64,000 bases of DNA from Fredericiella sp038205395 (GTDB taxonomy: Bacteria; Chloroflexota; Anaerolineae; Caldilineales; Caldilineaceae). Under the pieces are notes generated by a model that did not search any database, was not told where the DNA came from, and worked only from the letters and a program-made list of their open reading frames with translations. Shown here one piece after another: positions 43,179-53,600 of this stretch (position 1 is its first letter; each line of letters begins with the position of its first letter). The stretch is taken from assembly GCA_038205395.1 (NCBI GenBank), contig JBBRBX010000011.1, positions 1 through 64,000 on the forward strand, given 5' to 3'. Both the position numbers and the translations under genes were made by a program.

Positions 43179-43640
43179 ATGGAACGGAATACGAATACAG
43201 TGACAACTACACAAGGGGCGCCCCAGAATTGGGAAGAGCCAGCGGTACGAGATGCAGAGACAAGCAACGCCTCGCTAGGCAGACTTTTCAGCGACCTGGC
43301 TGACGATCTGAGCGAACTGACGCGCAAAGAGATCGAACTGGCCCGCACGGAGACGATGGAGAAGGTTTCACACGCCACCAAGGCAGTGGTCTCCATGGCT
43401 GTCGGTGGCTTTATCGCCTACGCCGGGCTGTTGGTCCTGCTGGTGGCCGCTGTTCTCGCACTTGCGACCTGGATGCCTTATTGGCTGTCAGCCGTCATCG
43501 TCGGCGTCGTTGTGCTGATCATTGGGCTGATTATGCTGCAGAGCGGGCGAAGCGGGCTGAAGAATACCAGCATCACCCCCGAGAAGACGGTGGACACGAT
43601 GAAAGAGAATGCACAGTGGGTAAAGGAGAAGATCCAGTGA
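43179..43640 (+). CDS. Holin-X (PF07332)/YqjE-like membrane protein
   Basis: 153 residues. An N-terminal amphipathic helix LGRLFSDLADDLSELTRKEIELARTE is followed by two membrane helices separated by a short loop (VSMAVGGFIAYAGLLVLLVAAV and YWLSAVIVGVVVLIIGLIML). This is the 'phage holin family/actinobacterial holin-X' pattern shared with E. coli YqjE. Despite the name it is a chromosomal envelope protein; no phage genes are near. The stop overlaps the next start as GTGA. Confidence 0.87.
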   Translation: MERNTNTVTTTQGAPQNWEEPAVRDAETSNASLGRLFSDLADDLSELTRKEIELARTETMEKVSHATKAVVSMAVGGFIAYAGLLVLLVAAVLALATWMPYWLSAVIVGVVVLIIGLIMLQSGRSGLKNTSITPEKTVDTMKENAQWVKEKIQ

Positions 43641-45001
43641 GCGAATATAGCGACCAGACCTATAAAGATAGAAACTATACCGGCCAGGCCAAGGAAGAGA
43701 AATCCTCCGAGGAAATTCGAGCCGACATCGAGCGCACACGCAATAACATGACCGAGAAGATTGACACGATTCAGGATCGTCTCAGTCCTGACAACCTCAA
43801 GGTCCAGGCGCAGAGTATGGTGCAGGATATTGTGCAGGAGAGCACCGACGCCATCATGGAATTCGTCCGCTCAGGTTCCCGCCAGGCAGGCAGCACATTG
43901 GTGGAGACCATCAAGCAAAATCCGCTGCCTTCAGCGGTTGTTGGCTTGGGGTTGGGCTGGCTGTTGATGAACATGATGAACAGCCAGGGCAGCAGCGACC
44001 GGGATCGTGACTACCGGGATCGCGATAATCGCAATCTAAACTACGGCGCAGGCTATGCCCCGAATTATGGCGCACGTGTGCCAATAGCCGGGCAGTACGG
44101 CTATGAAGAGTGGCAGGGGTCGGCGGCTGCGTATGAGACGGCGCAATATGACCGCAGCCAGGGCAGCGGTATTGGTGATGCGGCCGGCAAAGTGGGCCAT
44201 ACCGCCCAGAATGTGGCGGGTAAGGTCGGCGACACGGCCCAGGATGTAGCGGGCAAAGTTGGCGACACGGCGCAGAATGTAGCTGGCAAGGTCGGTGAGG
44301 TGGCGCACAACTTGGCCGGCAGCGTGACCGGCGCAGTGCAAGATGCAGCCGGCAAGGTGGGTGAGACGGCGCATGATTTGAGCCAGCGGCTGGGTGAAGG
44401 GGCAGGCGCTGTTGCCTCCACAACCAGTTCCGCCGGTCAACAGGCCATGCACGCCAGCCGCTCAGCCGCTCAGCAGGCTACCCGGCAGGCCGGCAGCTTG
44501 ACCAGCCAGGGACAGTATCAGGCTGGGCGTGTGGGCCGCACGGTGCAGCGCTCGCTGGAAGACAATCCCATCGCCTTCGGCATTGCAGCTTTGATCGCCG
44601 GCGCCGCCATCGGCCTGGCGCTGCCGGCAACACGCCAGGAACGCCAACTGCTGGGCGACGTACATGACCAGGTGATGGATAAAGCGCAGAGCTTTGCCTC
44701 CGATCTTGCGGAAGAAGCCAAAGATGTGGTGGCGGAAGTCAAGCCCCGCCTCGAAGAGACTGCGCAAAAAGTGACGCAAGATCTGAAGGAGTCGGGCAAG
44801 CTGATCGGCGACGAGATCAAGCAGACAGGCAAGCAAGCTGGTCAGGAGGTCAAGCAGACGCTTGAAGACGCCGGCAGCAAGGTGCGCAGTAAAGTGGATG
44901 CCAAGGTCGAAGGTGTGGACAGCACGGCAAAAGACAACGACAGTCAGGTGGCTTCTTCCAGCACCGGCTCCAGTTTCAGCAACAAAGCTGACAAAATCTA
45001 G
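43637..45001 (+). CDS. DUF3618 protein with LEA-type 11-residue repeats
   Basis: 454 residues from GTG 43637 (AAAGGAGAA upstream). Residues 20-55 are the DUF3618 signature SSEEIRADIERTRNNMTEKI. A short hydrophobic segment (SAVVGLGLGWLLMNMMN) follows around 100. Residues 183-248 are six consecutive 11-residue repeats AGKVG-TAQ-V, the period of group-3 LEA proteins. A second hydrophobic segment (NPIAFGIAALIAGAAIGLALP) lies around 310-330, and a long Lys/Glu/Gln helix ends the protein. In proteobacteria DUF3618 proteins lie next to YqjE-type proteins as here. A desiccation or osmotic protective role is inferred from the LEA repeats. Confidence 0.82.
   Translation: MSEYSDQTYKDRNYTGQAKEEKSSEEIRADIERTRNNMTEKIDTIQDRLSPDNLKVQAQSMVQDIVQESTDAIMEFVRSGSRQAGSTLVETIKQNPLPSAVVGLGLGWLLMNMMNSQGSSDRDRDYRDRDNRNLNYGAGYAPNYGARVPIAGQYGYEEWQGSAAAYETAQYDRSQGSGIGDAAGKVGHTAQNVAGKVGDTAQDVAGKVGDTAQNVAGKVGEVAHNLAGSVTGAVQDAAGKVGETAHDLSQRLGEGAGAVASTTSSAGQQAMHASRSAAQQATRQAGSLTSQGQYQAGRVGRTVQRSLEDNPIAFGIAALIAGAAIGLALPATRQERQLLGDVHDQVMDKAQSFASDLAEEAKDVVAEVKPRLEETAQKVTQDLKESGKLIGDEIKQTGKQAGQEVKQTLEDAGSKVRSKVDAKVEGVDSTAKDNDSQVASSSTGSSFSNKADKI
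44183..44380 (+). repeat. Six 33-bp repeats encoding 11-residue LEA-like units
   Basis: Six in-frame units with consensus A-G-K-V-G-x-T-A-Q-N/D-V run without gaps inside the DUF3618 gene. The first three differ at only two or three residues; the fifth is most diverged. Confidence 0.92.
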
Positions 45002-45041
45002 GCCGGCCAAGGTGTGACAGGCAAGTGTGACAGGTAGTGCA

Positions 45042-45080
45042 GACACCGGGTTTCCCGCGGGAAACTCGGTGTCTTTGTGT
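45042..45080 (+). terminator. Terminator after the DUF3618 gene
   Basis: ACACCGGGTTTCCC pairs with GGGAAACTCGGTGT (one G-T pair, GC loop) and is followed by CTTTGTGTCT, 41 bp past the stop. The rest of 45081-45291 shows no gene. Confidence 0.75.
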
Positions 45081-45291
45081 CTATCTCTTACTAACGCTCG
45101 CGCTGCCCACAGGATGTTTTTCTATCCTGGGCTGTACCTTCGCTTTGCATCGCAGGCTACAGATTGCCGCCTCTTTATGTGCTAAACTGAGAAACGGGAC
45201 AGAAACACCTTCCCCCCTCAGCGAAAACGCTCTTTTACTGTCACCCGGTGTGATTGGATTGCGTCGGTAGAAACGTCAAAGGAGACACGAC

Positions 45292-45489
45292 ATGAACATG
45301 GATATTCTGGAAGGCAAGTGGAAAGAACTGCGTGGTAAGGCGCAGGCGAAGTGGGGCGATTTGACGGACAGTGACCTCGACGAGATTAAAGGTCGCCGCA
45401 CTGAGTTGGAAGGTACGCTGCAGAAGCGGTATGGTTACGACAAAGAACGCGCCCGCCGCGAGGTGGACGAGTTCCTCGGCGGCTCCTAA
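45292..45489 (+). CDS. CsbD family general stress protein
   Basis: 65 residues matching the CsbD pattern: MNMDILEGKWKELRGKAQ, KWGDLTDSDLDEIKGRRTELEGTLQKRYG, then EVDEFL. CsbD is a small helical protein of unknown mechanism under general stress control (sigma-B in Bacillus). AAAGGAGA precedes the ATG; ATG 45298 is a second possible start. A strong terminator follows. Its position beside the LEA-like cluster supports a stress role for all four genes. Confidence 0.93.
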   Translation: MNMDILEGKWKELRGKAQAKWGDLTDSDLDEIKGRRTELEGTLQKRYGYDKERARREVDEFLGGS

Positions 45490-45533
45490 GTATCCTATCG
45501 GTTGCTGTTGTCCGGCAGCCGCCAATCTAAGCT

Positions 45534-45586
45534 AAAAACGTCAACGGCCCTGCGAAATTGCATTTCGCAGGGCCGTTGACGTTTTT
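45534..45586. terminator. Strong bidirectional rho-independent terminator
   Basis: A perfect 24-bp inverted repeat (45534-45557 with 45563-45586) around a 5-nt loop, beginning with AAAAA and ending with TTTTT, so it works in both directions. It separates csbD from the TetR/exporter operon. Confidence 0.95.
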
Positions 45587-45613
45587 AGTGGCAAATCCTA
45601 TCCAGATGGCCAG

Positions 45614-45659
45614 TTGCCGGCTTCGCGCAACGGGAGTAAAATAATAACGAGCGTTCGTT
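45614..45659 (+). promoter_or_regulatory. Promoter with overlapping TetR-type operator
   Basis: TTGCCG (45614-45619), a 17-bp spacer and TAAAAT (45637-45642) form a good sigma-70 promoter. AACGA-GCGT-TCGTT (45646-45659) is a palindrome lying at the expected transcription start, 18 bp before the TetR ATG. Binding there would block transcription, so the regulator very likely represses its own operon. Confidence 0.7.
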
Positions 45660-45676
45660 TTCCCACGGAGCAGACT

Positions 45677-46301
45677 ATGCAGGAACAGCTTTTACGCAAA
45701 GGCGAGGTGGCGCAGCAGCGGATTGTAGATGCGGCCTATACCCTTTTCTTGGAGCAAGGCTACCACGGTACATCCATGCGCCAGATCGCCGAACAGGCGG
45801 AAATGACGGTCGGCGGCATCTATAACCACTTTGGCAGCAAAGAACACATTTGGGAAGCCGTTTTCACAGCCAAGCACCCTTACCATACCATGCTGCCTTT
45901 GGTGGAAGCTGCGCAGGGTGAAAACGTGGCGGACTTTGTGCGCGCGACAGCCGCCATGCTCGTCGAAGAATTAAATAAGCGCGAAGACCTTCTCAACCTT
46001 ATGTTTATTGAGTTGGTGGAATTTAGCGGCAAGCATATCCCCGATCTCTACCATGCGCTGCTGCCACAACTTTCACCCATTGCAGCCAAATTCAACCATT
46101 TGCGCGGCCGTCTGCGCCCGCTGCCGCTGCCCATCCTCGTGCGCACCTTTGCCGGCCTGTTTATCTCCTACTACATCACCGAGCTGCTGATGCCCAAAGA
46201 GGCCCGGCTGCTGATGGGCGATGATCCGCTCGATGCCTTTGTCAACATCTACCTTTACGGCATCCTGGATGAACCAGGCCGCCCAGCACAGGACACCCAG
46301 T

Positions 46302-46309
<8 letters not shown>
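45677..46309 (+). CDS. TetR/AcrR-family regulator of the exporter operon
   Basis: 210 residues from ATG 45677 (ACGGAG upstream). The N-terminal helix-turn-helix is clear: QRIVDAAYTLFLEQGYHGTSMRQIAEQAEMTVGGIYNHFGSKEHIW. The ligand domain is variable. Its stop overlaps the permease start by 8 bp, so it is the first gene of the exporter operon. The arrangement resembles CecR (YbiH), which controls YbhGFSR in E. coli; the inducer is unknown. Confidence 0.92.
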
Positions 46310-47432
<1,123 letters not shown>

Positions 47433-47458
47433 AATCAGAGTGATGAGGAGTTGTTGTC

Positions 47459-48100
47459 ATGCACGGCAATCGCAAACGTCTGCTGCCGTTCGTCCTGCTG
47501 GCGCTGGCCGTTAGCGCCGCCTTCTATTTCTTTCTACAGACTTCAGCCACTAGCAGCGAGCTGACGATCTCCGGCACAATAGAAGCCACCGAGGTCAGCC
47601 TTGGTTCGATCCAGGGTGGGCGTGTAGACCAGGTGCAGGTTAACGAAGGGGATACCGTCAACGCCGATCAGATCCTAGCCGTCGTCAATCCTGGCGGCGC
47701 AAGCCGCGGGGGCAGCGGGCGCGAGATGATTCACTCCCCGCTGGCAGGGGTGGTGCTCTACCGCCATATGGAACCGGGCGAGATTGCCAGCGCCGGTGCG
47801 CCGCTGTTGACCGTAACCGACCCCAACAACCTAAAGTTGACGGTTTACGTCCCCGAAGATCGCTATGGCCAAATCCGCCTGGGTCAGGTGCTGTCCGTGA
47901 CGGTTGATTCCTTCCCAAACGAAAGTTTTGCGGGGACGGTATCCCATATTGCCGACCAGGCTGAATTTACGCCGCGCAACGTGCAGACGACTGACAACCG
48001 CAAGACGACTGTCTTTGCGGTGCGGCTTAACCTGCCGCCTTCCGACGGCAAGCTGAAACCGGGCATGCCTGCTGATGTTCATTTCGCCCTGGCTCAATAG
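47459..48100 (+). CDS. HlyD-family membrane fusion protein, short
   Basis: 213 residues: an N-terminal membrane anchor (PFVLLALAVSAAFYFFLQ), a biotinyl-lipoyl-like hybrid motif (GTIEATEVSLGSIQGGRVDQVQVNEGDTVNADQIL) whose second half is GVVLYRHMEPGEIASAGAPLLTVTD, and a beta-barrel (VYVPEDRYGQIRLGQVLSVTVD). The alpha-helical hairpin that normally separates the lipoyl halves (about 100 residues in YbhG) is reduced to a short Gly/Ser-rich loop, as expected if no outer-membrane TolC partner is contacted. Fits a monoderm or atypical envelope. Confidence 0.88.
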   Translation: MHGNRKRLLPFVLLALAVSAAFYFFLQTSATSSELTISGTIEATEVSLGSIQGGRVDQVQVNEGDTVNADQILAVVNPGGASRGGSGREMIHSPLAGVVLYRHMEPGEIASAGAPLLTVTDPNNLKLTVYVPEDRYGQIRLGQVLSVTVDSFPNESFAGTVSHIADQAEFTPRNVQTTDNRKTTVFAVRLNLPPSDGKLKPGMPADVHFALAQ

Positions 48101-48116
48101 CCGGGTGACAGCAAAT

Positions 48117-49067
48117 ATGGCTGAAATTCGCATTGCAGCACATGAGGTGCACAAGAGCTTTGGCGCGGTGCATGCCGTCGACGGTGTCAGCCTGCAAGTA
48201 AGCGCAGGCGAGATCTATGGACTCGTCGGCCCTGACGGCGCCGGCAAGACAACGCTGGTGCGGCTGCTGTGCGGCGCACTGCATTTGGACGCCGGTACGG
48301 TGTCGCTGGCCGGCTTCGACATGGCGCGCCGGCCGGAACGCGGGCGCGAACGGCTGGGCTATCTGGCGCAGCGCTTTTCTCTGTATGATGATCTCACTGT
48401 GGAAGAAAACCTGCGTTTCTTTGCCGAAGTGCGCGGGCTGCCGCCGGCGCAGTGGCGGGCGCGCAGCCGCGAAATCCTTGGGTTTGTCGGCTTAGCCCAG
48501 TTTGAGACGCGCCGCGCGGCCCAGCTTTCGGGCGGCATGAAGCAAAAGCTTGGCCTGGCCATTGCCTTGATCAACGAGCCACAGGTGCTGCTGTTGGATG
48601 AGCCGACAACAGGCGTGGACCCGATGACGCGCCAGGATTTCTGGCGGCTCATCATCCCCCTTTTGCGCAGCGGCGACCTGGCCGTTCTGGTCAGCACCCC
48701 CTATATGGATGAGGCGATGCGCTGCACACGCATCGGGTTTATGCGCAGCGGGCGCATCATCAGCGAAGGAGCGCCCAACGACTTGCGCAAACAGCTTGAT
48801 GGGCGAATTGTCGAACTTGTCGGCGAACCGCAGGCGGAGTTTGCCCAGTTGGCGCGCGCGGATGGAGGGATGGAGGCGGTGCAGCGCTTTGGCCGCCAGC
48901 TCCACCTGCGCGTGGCCCCTGGCCAGCGCGAGGCGGTCGTGCAGCGGCTGCAGGCTGCCATTGCCGCCACCGGTGGGCAGGTGGAGCGTATAGGGCCGAT
49001 TGAACCCCAGTTGGAAGATGTCTTTATTGCGCTGGCGGAAGAACAGCCGCAGGAAATGCAAGCGTGA
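48117..49067 (+). CDS. ABC exporter ATPase, first half of a split YbhF
   Basis: 316 residues. Walker A GPDGAGKTTLVR, Q-loop in YLAQRFSLYDDLT, signature LSGGMKQKLGLA, Walker B LLLDEPTTGVDP, followed by a ~90-residue C-terminal domain as in DrrA-type exporters. The H-loop is changed: VSTPYMDEA instead of VSTHYMDEA. Starts at ATG 48117; the next ATPase overlaps its stop as GTGA. In E. coli YbhF the two ATPase domains are fused, here they are separate genes. Confidence 0.9.
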   Translation: MAEIRIAAHEVHKSFGAVHAVDGVSLQVSAGEIYGLVGPDGAGKTTLVRLLCGALHLDAGTVSLAGFDMARRPERGRERLGYLAQRFSLYDDLTVEENLRFFAEVRGLPPAQWRARSREILGFVGLAQFETRRAAQLSGGMKQKLGLAIALINEPQVLLLDEPTTGVDPMTRQDFWRLIIPLLRSGDLAVLVSTPYMDEAMRCTRIGFMRSGRIISEGAPNDLRKQLDGRIVELVGEPQAEFAQLARADGGMEAVQRFGRQLHLRVAPGQREAVVQRLQAAIAATGGQVERIGPIEPQLEDVFIALAEEQPQEMQA

Positions 49068-49978
49068 ACCCAGAACCGGCCATCCGCACCCACAATCTCA
49101 CACGACGCTTTGGCGACTTTGTTGCGGTCGACCACCTCAACCTGGAAGTGCAGCCAGGCCAGGTGCTGGGCTATCTTGGCCCCAACGGCTCCGGCAAGAC
49201 GACCACGATCCGGATGCTGCTCGGACTGCTGCATCCATCCGAGGGAGATGCGCACGTGTTAGGCTATGATGTGGTGGCGCAGCCGGAACTGGTGCGCGCC
49301 AACAGCGGCTACATGTCGCAAAAATTTGCGCTCTACCACGAACTGACCGCCCGCGAAAACCTCACCTTTTATGCCGGCATCTATGGGGTGCAGGATCGCA
49401 GCCGCGTCAGCCAGGTGCTGGAAGAGCTGGGGCTGGGCGCAGTGCAGAACCAGCGCGTGCAAACGCTCTCAGCCGGCTGGAGGCAGCGTCTGGCGCTGGC
49501 AACTGCCATTATCCATCGCCCTGGCTTGCTGTTTCTGGATGAGCCGACGAGCGGGGTGGACCCGGTGGCCCGCCGCGCCTTTTGGGATTTGATTTACGAA
49601 CTGTCGACGCAAGGCATCACTGTGATGGTCTCAACGCACTATATGGACGAAGCGGAATATTGTACGCAGATCGGCATTATGCGCGATGGAAAGCTGTTGG
49701 CGCTGGCCGAGCCGGACGAGCTCAAGCGCCAACTGCCCGGTCAAGTATGGGAAATGAGCGCGGAGCCGCTGCTGCAAGCCGTCGAGCTGCTGGAGCAGCA
49801 GCCGTTTGTGCGCACTGTCGCATTGGCCGGCGACCACCTGCGCATACTGACCGACTCTGCCGTAAATGCCGAACAGATCAGCACTTACCTCGCTGCACAG
49901 GGCGTGCAGACACTTTCGGTCACAAAAGGGACACCCACCATTGAAGATGTTTTTATGGCGCTGTCGAACAGTGGCTAG
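49064..49978 (+). CDS. ABC exporter ATPase, second half of a split YbhF
   Basis: 304 residues from GTG 49064. Walker A GPNGSGKTTTIR, Q-loop SQKFALYHELTA, signature altered to LSAGWRQRLALA (Ala-Gly-Trp in place of Ser-Gly-Gly), Walker B LFLDEPTSGVDP and an intact VSTHYMDEA H-loop. Together with the first ATPase, which has a good signature but lost its H-loop His, it should form a heterodimer with one full and one weak site, an asymmetry common in heterodimeric exporters. The stop shares the four bases CTAG with the convergent regulator. Confidence 0.9.
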   Translation: MNPEPAIRTHNLTRRFGDFVAVDHLNLEVQPGQVLGYLGPNGSGKTTTIRMLLGLLHPSEGDAHVLGYDVVAQPELVRANSGYMSQKFALYHELTARENLTFYAGIYGVQDRSRVSQVLEELGLGAVQNQRVQTLSAGWRQRLALATAIIHRPGLLFLDEPTSGVDPVARRAFWDLIYELSTQGITVMVSTHYMDEAEYCTQIGIMRDGKLLALAEPDELKRQLPGQVWEMSAEPLLQAVELLEQQPFVRTVALAGDHLRILTDSAVNAEQISTYLAAQGVQTLSVTKGTPTIEDVFMALSNSG

Positions 49979-50610
49979 ACCAGATGGCGCTGCATAGCCA
50001 GCGTAACCGCAGCAACGCGGCTGGCCACGCCCAGCTTGGAATAGATATTGCGCACGTGAAACTTGACGGTACCGACCCCCAGAAAAAGCTTGTCGGCAAT
50101 CTCTTGATTGCTGAGGCCATCCACCAACAGTGCCAGCACTTCGCGCTCGCGCTCGGTTAAATCATCGGCAGGCACGACGGGCTGCGTGGTCGAATGAACA
50201 AGCGCTTCGGTTGCCTCGGACGAAAGCGTCATGCGCCCGGCATGGGCCGAGCGGATGGCAGCCGCCAGTTCGGTCACAGTCACGTTCTTGAGCAGGTAGC
50301 CGGTGGCGCCTGCCTGCAGCGCGCCCTGCACCATACCGTCTTCCGCAAAGCTGGTGAGCACGATCACCCGGCAATTGGGACATTTTTCGCGCACCAGGCG
50401 CGTTGCAGTGGCGCCGTCGATACCAGGCATCTTCAGATCCATCAGCACAATATCCGGATGCAGGCGCTGCGCCAGCGTCACCGCCTCCTCGCCGCTCTCG
50501 GCCTCACCAACCAGTTCAAAATCCGTGTGCACCAGCAGAAATTTGGCTAAACCACCGCGCACGACGGCGTGGTCATCTACAATCATGATACGAATTCTCT
50601 GTTCCGCCAT
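49975..50610 (-). CDS. NarL-type response regulator for the propeller kinase
   Basis: 211 residues from ATG 50610, 17 bp after the kinase stop; upstream in-frame starts (50649, 50664) would overlap the kinase. Receiver with VDDHAVVR, phospho-acceptor Asp58 (LMDLKMPG), Lys in GYLLKNVT, and a LuxR domain (LTEREREVLALLVDGLSNQEIA to GTVKFHVRNIYSKLGV). Standard DesR/LiaR-like partner of the sensor upstream. Confidence 0.93.
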   Translation of the reverse strand: MAEQRIRIMIVDDHAVVRGGLAKFLLVHTDFELVGEAESGEEAVTLAQRLHPDIVLMDLKMPGIDGATATRLVREKCPNCRVIVLTSFAEDGMVQGALQAGATGYLLKNVTVTELAAAIRSAHAGRMTLSSEATEALVHSTTQPVVPADDLTEREREVLALLVDGLSNQEIADKLFLGVGTVKFHVRNIYSKLGVASRVAAVTLAMQRHLV

Positions 50611-50627
50611 GTGTTCTTGCTGCCTGC

Positions 50628-53600
50628 TCACAGCCTCTCCTCTCTGCATTCGGGATCCAGCCACATTACCGTAACCACAGTGCCTTCACCCAACTCACTT
50701 TGCACTGACAGCCGCGCCCCGATCGTCTCCGCACGCTCGCGCATAATTTTCTGCCCCAGATGCCCCGGCCCCACACCGGCCGGATCAAAGCCAACGCCGC
50801 TGTCGGCCACCATCAGGCGCACCCCCATCGGCTGCTGGCGCAGATCAACCGTTACCTGGCACGCCTTGGCATATTTTACAATATTATTGAGCGCTTCTTG
50901 CGCAATGCGATAGACGGCGATCTTGACATCGTCGGGCAGCGGACGCTGGCCGTCCACATGATACTCCACCGTAAGGCGGGCGCGGCCGGCTGCAGCTTCG
51001 ATCAACTGGCGAATCAAATCATCGAGCCGCGCCTGCGTCACGGCAGCCGGGCGCAGTTCCAGCAGCAGCGTACGCATTTCCGCCAGGGCGCCGCGCGTCA
51101 ACTGGCGCAGTTCTTCGGTGCTGTGGCGTCCTTCGTCGGGGTTAATATTGTAGAGGTCAGGCAGCACTTCAGCAATCAAGCTGGCCGAGAACAACGTCTG
51201 CGTTACAGCGTCGTGCAAATCGCGTGCCAGACGGGTGCGCTCTGCCGCCACGGCTTCATCCGCCGCCTTGTGCGCCAGCGCCTCTTCCACCTGCCGGCGC
51301 TGCTCTATCTCGCGGCGCAGATCCGCCGTCTGCTGCGCGACGGTCAGTTCCAAGCGGCGGTTTTGGATATGCACCTGGTGCACGCGCCAGCGATAAGCAG
51401 CAAAGGCCAGGCTCAGCAGCAGGAGCAGCGCGCTGCTGCGGAACCACCAGGTCTGCCAGGCAGGTGGCGCCACGCGCAGCGGCAGGACCACACCGGCTTC
51501 GTTCCAGACGCCATCGTTGTTGCTGCCGCGCACACGAAACGTATAACGGCCGGCAGGCAAGTTGGTATAGCTGGCGTAACGCCGGTCTCCGGCTTCCACC
51601 CACTCCTTGTCAAACCCCTCTAAGCGGTAGGCGTAGCGATTTCTTTGCGGAGCATGAAAATCCAGCGCAGCAAATTCAAACGAGATGAAGTTTTCCTGAT
51701 AAGTTAGATCGATTGAAGAGCGCCCACTCAGGTCGGCAGCGACAGGGCGGTTAAAGACCTGGAATCCGGTCACCACCACCGGCGGTGGGGTGGTGTTGTC
51801 GCGAATCTCCGTAGGGCGAAAGACGTTAAAGCCGGCCACGCCGCCATAAAACATCTCGCCGTTGCGGCTGCGCAGACAGGCGCTGGAGTTGAACTCGTTG
51901 CTCTGCAGGCCGTGGCTGACGTCATAGGTGCGAAAGCGCATCAGAATGGGATTCAGACGCACGAGACCGTTGTTGGTGCTGAGCCAGAAGTTGCCGGCGG
52001 CGTCTTCCTGGATGCAGGTGACACTGCTGTTGGGCAGCCCGTCACGCTCTAAATAGTGGGTAAACGTGCCGCTGACAGGATCAAGCCGGTTGAGACCGGA
52101 CTGCGTCCCTACCCAGATGGCGCCAAAGCTGTCTTGGTGAATCGCCCAAACGCTGCTGTCACTCAAGCCGGCAGGGTTGTTGGGATCATGTTCAAACCGG
52201 ACAAAACGCGCTTTGCCCTCGGCCCATGCTTCCGGATCAAGATAGGCCAGGCCATTATGCCAGGTGCCGACCCACAGCGTACCGCTGCGGCTCAAGTACA
52301 AGGCAGTCACCTCGTCGTCGGGCAAGCTGGCAGGGTCAGCAGGATTATGGCGGAAGTGGATAAATGCACCGGAAGAGGGGTCGTATAGATCAAGCCCTCC
52401 CAACGTGCCCACCCACAATTTGCCCTCTTCTGCCGGCAGCAAGGCATAGACGCTGTCATTTACGAGCGATGTCGGGTCATCAGCTTTGTTTCGAAAATGA
52501 GTAAATTTGCCTGTGGTGGGGTCGAGCCTTTCGAGGCCGGCAAAGGTGCCGGCCCAGATTGCTCCTTCCTCATCCTCAGAGATGGTGCTGACGGTGTTCT
52601 CCATCAGGCTGGCGGGATCGATTGGGTGGTGCAGGTAGCGCGTAAAGTCGCCTGTGGTTCGATCAAACAGATTCAGACCGCCGCCCCACGTTCCCACCCA
52701 GATGTCACCTTGACGATCTTCGTAGAAGCCCCCGATCACATCAAAGCTCAAACTCTTGGGGTCGTCAGGGTGGTTGCGAAAAAGGCTGAAGCGCTGCAGT
52801 TCCGGGTTGATCTTATTCAGGCCGCCATTAATCGTGCCGACCCACAGCACACCGGAGCGATCTTCCAACAGCGGCCAAATGATGTCGGCGCTGAGGCTGC
52901 CGGCCATATAAGGGTCGTTGCGATGGTGGACGAAAGTGAACTGGGAATCAGTGCGCTGTAAAAGGTCCAGACCGCCGCCCCACGTACCGACCCAGGTCTG
53001 GCCGCGGCTGTCGGTGTAGACTGACATGACATTGTTGCTGCTCAGTGTGTCGGTATCGCTTTCATCATGCAGAAATCGCTGCGCTTTGCCGGTTTTGGGG
53101 TCAAACAGGTTAAGCCCGTTGCCCACCAGGCTAAAGCCGCCCGTGCCGGCCCACAGCTTGCCGTCGCCCGCAGGATACACGGAGGAGATCGTGTCACTGC
53201 TCAATGAGGCTGGATCGTTCGCAGCATGACGATACGTAGTGAACAGGCCGGTCACTGGATTCAAGTGCGAAAGCCCGGTTCCCGGTGTACCAAAACCACC
53301 GCTGCCCAGCCACAATGTGCCGTCGGCCGCGCCATAAATGGACGACACATAGTTTCCAGCAATGCTGTTGGGGTCTTGTGCGTCGTGGCGATAGTGCGTA
53401 AAGGCGCCGCTGATGCGATCGAGGCGATCTAATCCGCCCCCCATCGTGCCCACCCACAGCGAGCCACCCTTGTCTTCCCATATGGCAGCGACCAGATCAT
53501 TGCTCAGGCTCTTAGGGTTGGTGGGGTCGTGACGAAAATGGGTAATTACACCACTTTGCGGGTCAAGCCGGTTGAGGCCGCCGCCCCAAGTGCCGATCCA

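Noticed and set aside
43179..43640. Holin-X and LrgA 'holin' names taken as signs of a prophage
   Set aside because: No integrase, structural, terminase or lysin gene in the window; both families are normal chromosomal membrane proteins.
49975..49978. Overlap of convergent stop codons sharing CTAG
   Set aside because: CTAG gives TAG on both strands; it is a compact gene junction without further meaning.
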